A stretch of DNA of 39,560 nt, from positions 1 through 39,560 of the forward strand of contig JAAWKU010000012.1 in NCBI GenBank assembly GCA_022797535.1. Direction: 5' to 3'. This stretch comes from Lachnospiraceae bacterium (GTDB lineage Bacteria; Bacillota; Clostridia; Lachnospirales; Lachnospiraceae). The position numbers and the translations under genes were made by a program. This document shows, one piece after another, positions 15,914 through 24,130 of the stretch (position 1 is the stretch's first letter; every line of letters starts with the position of its first letter). The notes under the pieces are model-generated. The model made no database searches, was not told the origin of the DNA, and was given only the letters and a program-made list of their open reading frames with translations.

Positions 15914-16615
15914 ATGAACTGTAAAATAGCCGTTGTGGACGACAGTCCTGCCGATGCGGAATATGTTGCCGCTCTGGTTGCCCGCTGGGCAGAAGAGGCC
16001 CGGCATACCATTGGAATCTCCGTATTTCCGTCGGCGGAATCTTTTCTCTTCCAATATGAGGATGAACAGAACTTTGATATTCTTCTGCTGGATATAGAAA
16101 TGGGGAAAATGAACGGCGTAGAACTGGCGAAGGCAGTCCGGCGGAGGGACGGATTGATGCAGATCATTTTTATCACCGGCTATCCCGATTTTATGGCAGA
16201 AGGATATGAGGTGTCGGCGCTGCACTATCTGATGAAGCCAGTCTCTGCCCGGAAGCTGTGCGGCGTGCTGGATAAAGCCGCAGGAAATCTTGTGAAAGCA
16301 GAGCGGCGGCTGTGCGTCGCCTTTGATGGGAGGACGGTATTTGTGCCGTTCTCCCGGATTCTTTATGTCGAGGCCCAGAGGCAGTATGTCCTGATCCATA
16401 CCGTTGGAGAAACCTATCGGATGAAAAGATCTCTGGTGGGAACCCTGGAGGAACTGGACGAATATTTTTTCCAATGCCAGCGGTCTTTCTGCGTTAATCT
16501 GTGCCATGTATCGCAGATTACGAACAGCGGTGTGGTGCTGAAAAACGGCGAGGAAATTCCCATCAGCCGGGGGATGGCGGAAAAAATCGGGAAAGAAATG
16601 ATTCGTTTGTTTTAA
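15914..16615 (+). CDS. LytTR-family response regulator, 233 aa
   Basis: A regulator of the AgrA/LytR type. The receiver (1-125) has VVDD at 7-10, the phosphorylation site D60 in ILLLDIEMG, and the lysine in LHYLMKPV. The LytTR DNA-binding domain (about 135-233) has the FSRILYVEAQRQYVLIHT strand region, the FFQCQRSFCVNL loop, and the final ISRGMAEKIGKEM. The full length contrasts with the truncated homologue at 10330. The ribosome site AGGGA is modest. The gene is followed by its probable partner kinase. LytTR proteins usually bind paired direct repeats upstream of target promoters; I did not find an obvious pair here. Confidence 0.94.
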   Translation: MNCKIAVVDDSPADAEYVAALVARWAEEARHTIGISVFPSAESFLFQYEDEQNFDILLLDIEMGKMNGVELAKAVRRRDGLMQIIFITGYPDFMAEGYEVSALHYLMKPVSARKLCGVLDKAAGNLVKAERRLCVAFDGRTVFVPFSRILYVEAQRQYVLIHTVGETYRMKRSLVGTLEELDEYFFQCQRSFCVNLCHVSQITNSGVVLKNGEEIPISRGMAEKIGKEMIRLF

Positions 16616-16638
16616 GAGATTGACTGTAAGAGGTGTTT

Positions 16639-17337
16639 ATGCTGCTGAGAAAATGGATCGACAGAAGGATTGAGGATTATCAAAGTGACCTTCTCCAGAA
16701 ATACTGCGACGAAGTGGAATCCATGTACATAAAAATGCGGGGTTGGAGACACGATTATCACAACCATATCCAGGCGCTGCAGGCCAGCATGGCACTGGGA
16801 AAATACGATGAGGTGAATGCTTATCTGCGCCAGTTGAATGACGATCTGACCCAGGTAGATACTACGATAAAGACCGGGCGGGTCATGGTGGATGCCATTT
16901 TAAATGGAAAAATGAATATTGCCGCCCAGAACCACATTCTGGTCAACGCCAAAGCCAGGATTCCGGAGGGAACGCCGGTCACGGATGTGGACCTCTGCGC
17001 AGTCATCGGAAATCTGTTGGACAACGCCATTGAGGAGAATAAAAGACTCCCGGAGGAAGGGCGCTTTATCCGCATTTATATCGGCCGGAAGAATACACAG
17101 CTGTATCTTGCGTTCACCAACGCTGCAGGAAAAAAGCGGGAAAAGGACAGAGACCGATTCCTGTCTGCCAAGGGCGCGAGGCATGGTCTCGGTCTGGCGC
17201 GGGTGGAAAGTCTTGTGAAAAAGTACGGAGGCCTGTTCTCGGTGGACAGCGAGGACGGCGGATTTACGGCGGAGATTTTGATTCCTTTACGACTACAGAT
17301 TTCATCCCAAAGTATTGACCAGAGCACTTTCAGCTAA
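16639..17337 (+). CDS. Soluble AgrC-like (GHKL) histidine kinase, 232 aa
   Basis: Probable partner of the LytTR regulator. The phospho-accepting motif RHDYHNH is at about residues 36-42, followed by the dimer helix, then the ATPase domain with LDNAIEENKRL and the G-box HGLGLARVESL. Unlike AgrC, which has six or seven membrane helices, nothing precedes the catalytic core except about 35 polar residues; the protein has no membrane segment. A sensing partner must therefore supply the signal, and the PepSY lipoprotein or the ABC exporter next door are candidates. GTG at 16633 is in frame, but ATG at 16639 has the better gap to AAGAGG. Confidence 0.88.
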   Translation: MLLRKWIDRRIEDYQSDLLQKYCDEVESMYIKMRGWRHDYHNHIQALQASMALGKYDEVNAYLRQLNDDLTQVDTTIKTGRVMVDAILNGKMNIAAQNHILVNAKARIPEGTPVTDVDLCAVIGNLLDNAIEENKRLPEEGRFIRIYIGRKNTQLYLAFTNAAGKKREKDRDRFLSAKGARHGLGLARVESLVKKYGGLFSVDSEDGGFTAEILIPLRLQISSQSIDQSTFS

Positions 17338-17399
17338 AAAGCACAGATGAAAATTCAGACCTCATATTTAGTGAAGCGTGACCCGATCAGCACATAAGC

Positions 17400-17449
17400 C
17401 GCATTTCGTTCACCGAAAATAACTTTTGGTATACGGAATGCGCTTTTTT
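17400..17449 (+). terminator. Rho-independent terminator after the LytTR/kinase genes
   Basis: CGCATTTCGTTCACCGAAAA pairs with most of the bases at 17423-17442 (CTTTTGG to GGAATGCG), followed by a run of T. It separates this transcript from the exporter operon. Confidence 0.8.
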
Positions 17450-17525
17450 ATGTATTTCGTGTACACTGTATGTATAAGCTGTGAAGCGTGCCCGGGAGGA
17501 GAACGCTGCAGAGGCTTGTCACGGG

Positions 17526-17534
17526 TGATATAAT
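17526..17534 (+). promoter_or_regulatory. Extended -10 promoter of the ABC exporter operon
   Basis: TGATATAAT carries a perfect TATAAT with a TG one base upstream. No good -35 is present at 16-18 bases, which suits an extended -10 promoter or one that needs an activator such as the LytTR protein. The leader to the ATG at 17609 would be about 68 bases. Confidence 0.55.
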
Positions 17535-17608
17535 CGGACGATAAAACCACATCTGAATTCACGCGGCCGCCTGATACTGCAGATCATGCAAGGAGGATTC
17601 AAAATCAG

Positions 17609-19606
17609 ATGGATAGACAGGAGAGAAAAAAGACACAAAAGACACAAAAGGAGCCGAAACGCAGGCCCAAGTACGGAATGTTTTCCTGTGTGGCCTATAT
17701 TTACCGCATTCTATGGCGGTTCGAGCGGGGGCTGGTGTTCACCGTGATCTTTACGATACCCATTTCCCTGGCTCTGTCGGCCCTGGCACTCTATACGCCC
17801 CCGGCTGTTCTTCAGGCCCTGACCCAATCCAGGAGTCCCGGGATAGCCGCTCTTGCAAAACAGGAGCAATTCACACTGGTAGAGCAGTCGTTGCCCAAGA
17901 AGTACAATCTGCCTGCACAGTCGTTGCCCGAGAAACACAAGCTGTCTGCACAGCCGCAGCCCGAGAGGTTCACGCTGGCAGCGCAGGTGATCCTGGGCCT
18001 GCTGCTGGCGCAGCTTTTGCTGAACCTGGTCAACAATGTGATTGCTGCCAGGATCCATAGTGCCGAAAACCGTGTCCTGGCACATCTGGGACATATCTGG
18101 ACTAAATATGTGCGGGAACGGGACTGGTACCACGACTATAATCCCGAGGCGAGGAAAGCGGAGGAACGGGCACAGCAGGGCACCCAGAACAACCATGGGG
18201 CAGGAGTGCATTTTCCCATGGACTTTGCCAACATGCTCACACAGGCGCTGAAATTTCTACTGTTCGGGGCGGTGGTATCCCTGCTGCATCCGGCGATCCT
18301 GCTTCTGCTTGCCCTGGGATGCGCGCTGAATGCTTACATGGGGAAATGGGAGAGGCGGAAAAACTGGGAAGACAGAGATATCCGCAACGATTTGGAAAAG
18401 AAAATCAATTATACCACCACATATGTATCTCAGAATTTTCATTTTGCCAAGGATGTACGCCTCTACAATATGAAGCCTTTTCTGCGGGAACGCCTTGTCA
18501 GCCTGTTTGCCCGGAGCGCAGAGGAGAGCAGAAAGCGGGAATATCGCAGTGTCCTTACGGCAGCGGTCAGTTATCTTGTTGTACTGATCCGCGACGGGGC
18601 CGCGTACCTCTTTTTGATCCATGAAGCCCTGGAGGGGAAGGTGGACGCTTCCTCCTTTGTGCTGTACTTTTCGGCGATTACCTCCCTGTCCGGGGTGATG
18701 AACAATATCCTGGGAATGATGAGCCGGGTCTCGGAGGGAGCCATGCAGCTCTCTGATTTCAGGGAGGCCATGGAGTTTCAGGACAGGCTCAACCGGGGAC
18801 CGGGCATCCCCTTGCCCCCGGGGCCGTTCTCCATAGAATTTAAAGAAGTGTCCTACAAGTATCCCGAGGGTGACAAACAGGTGTTGGACCACATATCCTT
18901 TCGGATTGAGGCAGGAGAAAAGATTGCGCTGGTGGGCTTGAACGGAGCGGGGAAAACCACCCTGGTCAGGCTGATGTGCGGCCTGCTTCTGCCGGACCAG
19001 GGGGAGATTCTTCTGGACGGGCACAGTTTATATGAATACAACCGCGACGAGATGTATTCGCTGTTTGGAATCGTGCCCCAGGGGTTCAATCTGCTGCCCG
19101 CCACCCTAGCCCAAAATATCGCCTGTACCATGGCGGAGGAGGAGATGGACCGGGACAGGCTGAACGCCTGTATCAGGCAGGCGGGGCTTTGGGAAAAAAT
19201 TGCCTCTCTGCCCAGGGGGGCAGACACGCCCCTGGGCAGGGAACTGGACAGGGAGGGCACGGAACTGTCCGGCGGGGAGACACAGAAACTTCTGCTGGCC
19301 CGGCTTCTCTATAAGAACCCGCCCTGCATCATACTGGATGAGCCTACGGCTGCCCTGGACCCCATTGCCGAGGACAGAATGTACCGCATTTATAACGAGA
19401 TCGCCGCCGGGGCCACATCTGTATTTATTTCTCACCGCCTGGCATCCACCTGCTTCTGTGACCGCATTTTTCTGCTGGAAGGCGCCGGGATTGCGGAGGC
19501 GGGCACCCATGGTGAACTGATGGCAGCCGGCGGAAAATATCGGGAGTTGTACGAGCTGCAGAGCAGATATTACAGAGAGGGGGCCCAGGGGCATGGGAGA
19601 GCATAA
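17609..19606 (+). CDS. ABC exporter half-transporter (membrane + ATPase), 665 aa
   Basis: One half of a probable heterodimeric exporter. The N-terminal membrane domain (about 30-350) starts with a helix around 40-62; the ATPase domain follows with Walker A GLNGAGKTT (about 443-451), signature LSGGETQK (about 553), Walker B CIILDEP and the switch in FISHRLAS. In the first outside loop, between helices 1 and 2, residues 93-125 hold three 11-residue repeats beginning QSLPKKYNLPA. AAGGAGG stands 11 bases before the ATG. The next gene overlaps by 14 bases, so the two are coupled. Peptide, lipid or drug export is possible; the substrate is not visible. Confidence 0.92.
   Translation: MDRQERKKTQKTQKEPKRRPKYGMFSCVAYIYRILWRFERGLVFTVIFTIPISLALSALALYTPPAVLQALTQSRSPGIAALAKQEQFTLVEQSLPKKYNLPAQSLPEKHKLSAQPQPERFTLAAQVILGLLLAQLLLNLVNNVIAARIHSAENRVLAHLGHIWTKYVRERDWYHDYNPEARKAEERAQQGTQNNHGAGVHFPMDFANMLTQALKFLLFGAVVSLLHPAILLLLALGCALNAYMGKWERRKNWEDRDIRNDLEKKINYTTTYVSQNFHFAKDVRLYNMKPFLRERLVSLFARSAEESRKREYRSVLTAAVSYLVVLIRDGAAYLFLIHEALEGKVDASSFVLYFSAITSLSGVMNNILGMMSRVSEGAMQLSDFREAMEFQDRLNRGPGIPLPPGPFSIEFKEVSYKYPEGDKQVLDHISFRIEAGEKIALVGLNGAGKTTLVRLMCGLLLPDQGEILLDGHSLYEYNRDEMYSLFGIVPQGFNLLPATLAQNIACTMAEEEMDRDRLNACIRQAGLWEKIASLPRGADTPLGRELDREGTELSGGETQKLLLARLLYKNPPCIILDEPTAALDPIAEDRMYRIYNEIAAGATSVFISHRLASTCFCDRIFLLEGAGIAEAGTHGELMAAGGKYRELYELQSRYYREGAQGHGRA
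17885..17983 (+). repeat. 33-bp tandem repeat in the exporter's first outside loop
   Basis: Three units of 33 bp at 17885, 17918 and 17951 encode QSLPKKYNLPA, QSLPEKHKLSA and QPQPERFTLAA. The preceding KQEQFTLVE looks like a worn fourth unit. The frame is kept. Confidence 0.85.
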
Positions 19607-21566
19607 AGAAAGTAAGCGCCCGCTTCGGGAGGAATGGCGGCTGATCCGGCGGGCCCTGGGAATTCTGGGAAAAATGATGCCGCATTTCTGGTTCTATCAG
19701 ATCCTTTGCTGTGTGGCCGAGACTTTTACGCCCTATTTTGGTCTCTATATGTCCGCGCGGATGGTGAATGAACTGGCGGGAGCCTGGGATTACAGACGGC
19801 TGCTTTTACTGGCGGGTGTCACGGTGGCTGGCGGCTTTGTGCTCTCCATGGCGGTGAAATGGCTGCAGAGCAGGAGAGCGCTTTGTGAGGAACATACCTT
19901 TCAACGGCATGAAGCCTTTCTGGCGGACGCGCAGAATGGTTTTAAGTATGAGCATCTCGAGAACCCGGATGTATTGCTCCAGCGGGCGGAGATTCTGGCC
20001 GGCGTCAATGCCACCGGCGCCGGGCTGATGGTGGTCAAATGGCAGATTGGCTACCTGATGGGCAATCTGCTGGGGGTACTTTTTTCGGCGTCTTTGACAG
20101 TATCCATGTTTGCCCGAATGGCTCCGGGCAGATATGAAGGCGTGTTCGGCTTTTTCAATTCCCCGGCTTCGGCTTTGGGGATCCTGGTCCTGATTCTGGT
20201 CAATGTGTTTCTGTCCATAAAGATATCCGCCGCCTGCGCCGTCCGGCAGAGAAACGCCCTGGGCGGGCTGGCCCGGGACAACACGCATTATTCCGCGTTC
20301 AGCCGCCTGTGGGGGCCGGATATGGTGGTGTTCGGCCTGAATCGGATTGTGGTGGAGGAGCTCTATAAGCGCAGGATGCGCTTTGGGTGGGTCAGAGAAC
20401 TGGAGCGGGTTACGATCCGATATAATTCCCTGTCCATTCTGGTGGAGGCGGCGCTGAACATGGCCATATTTTTCTTTGTGGCTGCCAGGGCGTTCATCGG
20501 TGCATTCGGAATCGGCAGCTTTATCCTGTATCAGGGCGCCGTCAAAAGATTTATCTCGGCGGTCTCGGGGATGGCCAGTCAGTTCGGGGCGCTGCGGCAG
20601 AACAATGTTTATCTGACAGCGCTTTATGAGTATCTGGATCTCTCTGACGATATGTACCGGGGAACGCTGGCAGTGGAAAAGCGGGAGGATATCGACTATG
20701 AGATCGAGTTCCGGGACGTCAGTTTCCGATATCCCCACACGGAAACCTGGGCGCTGCGCCATGTGAGCATGAAATTCCGAATCGGGGAAAAACTGGCCAT
20801 TGTGGGAGAGAACGGCTCGGGCAAGACCACATTTATTAAGCTGCTCTGCCGGCTGTACGATCCCACGGAGGGAAAGATCCTGCTCAACGGCATTGATATT
20901 ACCCGTTATCGGTACCAGGAGTACATGGCGCTGTTTTCTGTGGTGTTTCAGGATTTTTCTATTTTTGGCTTTCCCCTGGGCGAGAATGTGGCGGTAAGCC
21001 TGCACTACGATGAGGACCGGGTGCGGGACTGCCTGCGCCGGGTGGGATTGGGCCACAAGGCGGGATATGGGGATTTGGAGTCCAAAGCCTGGGGAAGGCA
21101 GAAGGAGCATTCTTCATTGCAAAAGGGGATTCGGGAGGGGGCAGCTGGAGGCGCATTGTGCAGCCCGGAAGGGGATGCGGCCGGAGGTAATATGCTCCAG
21201 CAGGCCATCGGACGGGGATATGACGCCGGGGGAATTGATTTTTCCGGCGGCGAAATGCAGAAAATTGCCCTGGCCCGGGCGCTGTACAAGGATGCTCCGT
21301 TCGTGGTGCTGGACGAGCCCACAGCGGCCCTGGACCCTATCGCCGAGGCGGCTGTCTATGAGAATTTCAACACGCTGGTAAAGAATAAAACCGCAGTGTT
21401 TATCAGTCACAGACTGTCAAGCTGCCGGTTCTGCGATTCCATCGCCGTTTTTGACCATGGGCGGCTCATACAGCAGGGATCTCACGACGTGCTGGCGGCG
21501 GAGCAGGAGGGCAAGTACAGCCAGCTCTGGCAGGCCCAGGCGCAGTACTACAAAAAGGAAGCCTGA
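19593..21566 (+). CDS. ABC exporter half-transporter (membrane + ATPase), 657 aa
   Basis: The second half of the exporter, starting inside the end of the first gene. The membrane domain (about 25-340) is followed by an ATPase with Walker A GENGSGKTT (about 406-414), Q-loop in VVFQDFSIFG, signature FSGGEMQK (about 550), Walker B FVVLDEP and switch FISHRLSS. Between Q-loop and signature, about residues 497-540 form a Gly/Ala/Lys-rich insertion (GRQKEHSSLQKGIREGAAGG and more) that its partner lacks. Both halves have normal catalytic motifs, so neither site looks degenerate. Both end in a similar helix (YYREGAQG and YYKKEA). Confidence 0.92.
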   Translation: MGEHKESKRPLREEWRLIRRALGILGKMMPHFWFYQILCCVAETFTPYFGLYMSARMVNELAGAWDYRRLLLLAGVTVAGGFVLSMAVKWLQSRRALCEEHTFQRHEAFLADAQNGFKYEHLENPDVLLQRAEILAGVNATGAGLMVVKWQIGYLMGNLLGVLFSASLTVSMFARMAPGRYEGVFGFFNSPASALGILVLILVNVFLSIKISAACAVRQRNALGGLARDNTHYSAFSRLWGPDMVVFGLNRIVVEELYKRRMRFGWVRELERVTIRYNSLSILVEAALNMAIFFFVAARAFIGAFGIGSFILYQGAVKRFISAVSGMASQFGALRQNNVYLTALYEYLDLSDDMYRGTLAVEKREDIDYEIEFRDVSFRYPHTETWALRHVSMKFRIGEKLAIVGENGSGKTTFIKLLCRLYDPTEGKILLNGIDITRYRYQEYMALFSVVFQDFSIFGFPLGENVAVSLHYDEDRVRDCLRRVGLGHKAGYGDLESKAWGRQKEHSSLQKGIREGAAGGALCSPEGDAAGGNMLQQAIGRGYDAGGIDFSGGEMQKIALARALYKDAPFVVLDEPTAALDPIAEAAVYENFNTLVKNKTAVFISHRLSSCRFCDSIAVFDHGRLIQQGSHDVLAAEQEGKYSQLWQAQAQYYKKEA

Positions 21567-21760
21567 GCTCCCGGCGGACTGCGTTGTCGTCGGCCGGCGA
21601 TGCCGCCGCGTTGCCTCCCTCATCCGCCTTGCCCGTGGAATCTCAGCCTGGGGCATTTCAACGGATATAATGTGGACAGCATACCAGAGGACTGACCGGC
21701 TGTGGCAGGACAAACGGCGGAGGGCAGATGAAAGAGGCCGAAGAAAGTTCCCGAAAAAAG
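21567..21760. other. Intergenic stretch between exporter and T-box promoter
   Basis: GC-rich at first, with no gene or clear terminator. A TATAAT-like box occurs at about 21666 without a good -35. Confidence 0.4.
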
Positions 21761-21790
21761 TTGACAAATACAGGCGGCTGAGGATATAAT
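21761..21790 (+). promoter_or_regulatory. Sigma-A-type promoter of the tyrS leader
   Basis: TTGACA (21761-21766) and TATAAT (21785-21790) are both perfect, 18 bases apart. Transcription would start near 21797 and give a leader of about 357 bases. Confidence 0.85.
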
Positions 21791-21796
21791 AACCGA

Positions 21797-22098
21797 AGTG
21801 AATTCACGAAAAGCTGCATATACAAAGACTGGGAAAAGAATCAGTAACAGTGTGAATGCTCCACAGAAAGCTGCCGGTTGATGAGAGGCGCGGAAGAACA
21901 GCACTGCGAATACATCTTGGAGTCGCATACTGAAATCATAGTAGGATATGCCGGAAGGCGCCGTTATACGCCTGGTATTTGCCATGCGTTTTACTTTGTA
22001 TGGGATACTGCATGAGACGTACACCGTGAGGTGTCCGTAAACATTAGGTGGTAACGCGAACAAACTCGCCCTTTTGAACGGGGGCGGGTTTTTATTTT
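21797..22098 (+). ncRNA. T-box riboswitch, tyrosine type
   Basis: The leader contains the conserved T-box sequence AGGTGGTAACGCG (22046-22058), directly followed by a terminator: CTCGCCC (22065-22071) pairs with GGGCGGG (22082-22088), with flanking AAA/TTT, then a T-run. In the stem I region, GAATACATC offers the codon TAC (21911-21913) followed by A, the usual specifier layout, and ATGAGAGGCG resembles the distal AG-bulge region. Uncharged tRNA-Tyr should pair with the specifier and the T-box bulge and stop formation of the terminator, so synthetase expression rises when tyrosyl-tRNA is short. Confidence 0.93.
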
Positions 22099-22153
22099 GC
22101 TCATTTAGTGTGTGCCTGAGGAGAATCTGTAAAAAATTCAGGAGGGTTAAAAA

Positions 22154-24091
22154 GTGTTTTTGAGAGTAGAAAAGAAAATTCTGGAACTGGGGAGTGGGAT
22201 TTACATCGGGGTGGTTACAGCCATGGGGCTGGATAACCTGTCTCCCAATGAAAAAATCAGGCTGCTGCTTCGGGAGGAAGTAGAGGCGGCGGCCGGGGAG
22301 CTGGGCGGGAACGCGGTGAAAGAGGACCAGGGTCTGCAGCTGTATCGCCGCGCCCTGAACGAACTTGGCGTCAATCCTTCCAGATACCCCTGCTCCATAG
22401 AGTCCATCCTCACCAGGATTTCCAGGAAAGGGGAATTCCCGGCGGTAAGCCCGGTGGTGGATCTTGGCAATTATATTTCCATAAAGTACAGAGTTCCCGT
22501 GGGAGTACACGATATGGATACTCTGCAGGAGGATCTGTGGATTCGCCTGACCGGGGAGGAGGACTGCCAGATAGAGGAGAATCATCTCCAGGGGGATGAA
22601 CTGAGACCCGGGGAACCGGTGTATGTCTCAGGCCACATTGTGAGAACCAGGCGCTGGATCTGGCGGCAAATGCCGGCGGGCCGGGTGGCGGCAACCGGGA
22701 GAAATTTCCTTTTCCCCATAGACGGATTCTATGACAACAGGGAACAGGTGGAGGCAGCCTGCGCCGAACTGGTATCCCGGATTCGGGAATTCTTTTCTGT
22801 GGAGGCGGAATTCGGCGTTATCAACCGGGAGAACGACGAAATACGTTTCGGATCCATGACGGAAGAGGAAAAGGAGATAGAGAACCAGATTGCGATCATG
22901 CTGAAAGGTGTGGCTCAGAGTACGGCGGCGCCGGAGATCCGGCGGAAACTGGCGGAGGCCGGGAGAGAGGGGCGGCCGCTCCGGGTCAAGCTGGGGCTGG
23001 ATCCCTCCGCGCCGGATATCCATATCGGTCATTCCGTGGTGCTGCGTAAGATCCGTCAGCTGCAGGATCTGGGTCATAGGGCGGTCATCATTATCGGGGA
23101 TTATACGGGGATGATCGGTGATCCCACCGGCAAATCCAGGACCCGAAAGCAGTTGTCCCGGGAAGATGTGGAGCGCAACGCCGAAACCTATCTGGAACAG
23201 ATCTTCAAAATCATTGACCGTGACCGCACGGAAGTGCATTTCAACAGCGAATGGCTGAGTAAAATGAACTTCGGGGATGTGATTGAACTGGCCGCGAAAT
23301 GTACCGTGGCCCGAATGCTGGAGAGAGATGACTTCAACAACCGCTACACCAATCATCTGCCCCTGTCGGTGCACGAATTTTTCTATCCGCTGATGCAGGC
23401 CTATGATTCCGTGGCCATAGAGGCGGATATCGAACTGGGCGGGACCGATCAGACCTTTAATATCCTGATGGGCAGAAATATCCAGAGGGATTATGGGCAG
23501 ACGCCTCAGCTGACGCTGTTTATGCCGCTTCTGGAGGGGATCGACGGCGTGGAAAAGATGAGTAAGAGCCTGGGAAATTATGTGGGGATCAGTGAGCCCG
23601 CCGCAGTGATCTATGAAAAGATCATGAAAATTCCGGATTCCCTTATCATCAAGTACTATAATCTCTGCACGGATGTGCACCCGGACGAAGTGGCGAAGCT
23701 GCAGAAAATGTTGGAGGAGGGAGTGAATCCCAGAGACGTGAAGATGATGCTGGCCCTTGAGATCACCGGGCTCTACGCCGGAAAAGAGGCGGCGGACCAG
23801 GCGCAGGAGCACTTTAAAATGGTATATCAGAAAAATCAGATGCCGGAAGATGTGCCGTCCCTGGAGATTGACGGAGGTTCCGATCCAGCCCAGGGGGAGC
23901 AGATTCTCAATCTTCTGGCCGGCGGGGGCTTTTACAAGACCAAGAGTGAGGCCCGGCGGGTCTTTTTGCAGGGAGGCGCCCAGGTGGACGGAGAGAAGGT
24001 TACGGACGTAAAGGCGCTGGTACTCCCGGCCGGGACGGAACATACGCTGAAGATGGGGAAGAACCGATTTTTCAAGATACTGGTGAGATAA
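22154..24091 (+). CDS. tyrS: Tyrosyl-tRNA synthetase with N-terminal B3/4 domain, 645 aa
   Basis: A fusion protein that charges tRNA-Tyr. Residues about 1-222 match the B3/4 domain: YRRALNELGVNPSRYPCSIE, VSPVVDLGNYISIKYRVPVG, GEPVYVSGHIVRTRRWIWRQ and NFLFPIDG are its landmarks. In PheRS this domain hydrolyses Tyr-tRNA-Phe; free-standing versions also exist. Residues about 235-645 are a complete class I TyrRS with HIGH (290-293), GGTDQTFNILMGRNI, KMSKS (468-472) and a C-terminal S4-type RNA-binding domain. An ordinary TyrRS is about 410-430 aa. The GTG start follows AGGAGGG by 7 bases. An internal ATG at 22856 lacks a ribosome site, so a separate TyrRS is not expected. The frame is unbroken across the joint. 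Tyrosine T-box control fits the synthetase role. Confidence 0.93.
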   Translation: MFLRVEKKILELGSGIYIGVVTAMGLDNLSPNEKIRLLLREEVEAAAGELGGNAVKEDQGLQLYRRALNELGVNPSRYPCSIESILTRISRKGEFPAVSPVVDLGNYISIKYRVPVGVHDMDTLQEDLWIRLTGEEDCQIEENHLQGDELRPGEPVYVSGHIVRTRRWIWRQMPAGRVAATGRNFLFPIDGFYDNREQVEAACAELVSRIREFFSVEAEFGVINRENDEIRFGSMTEEEKEIENQIAIMLKGVAQSTAAPEIRRKLAEAGREGRPLRVKLGLDPSAPDIHIGHSVVLRKIRQLQDLGHRAVIIIGDYTGMIGDPTGKSRTRKQLSREDVERNAETYLEQIFKIIDRDRTEVHFNSEWLSKMNFGDVIELAAKCTVARMLERDDFNNRYTNHLPLSVHEFFYPLMQAYDSVAIEADIELGGTDQTFNILMGRNIQRDYGQTPQLTLFMPLLEGIDGVEKMSKSLGNYVGISEPAAVIYEKIMKIPDSLIIKYYNLCTDVHPDEVAKLQKMLEEGVNPRDVKMMLALEITGLYAGKEAADQAQEHFKMVYQKNQMPEDVPSLEIDGGSDPAQGEQILNLLAGGGFYKTKSEARRVFLQGGAQVDGEKVTDVKALVLPAGTEHTLKMGKNRFFKILVR

Positions 24092-24130
24092 GCCCTTTTC
24101 TATGGAAAAGGAGGGAGGAAAAAAGACGGG

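Noticed and set aside
22856-24091. A separate TyrRS starting at the internal ATG (22856)
   Set aside because: There is no ribosome site before it and the upstream B3/4 frame is continuous, so a single fused protein is the better reading.
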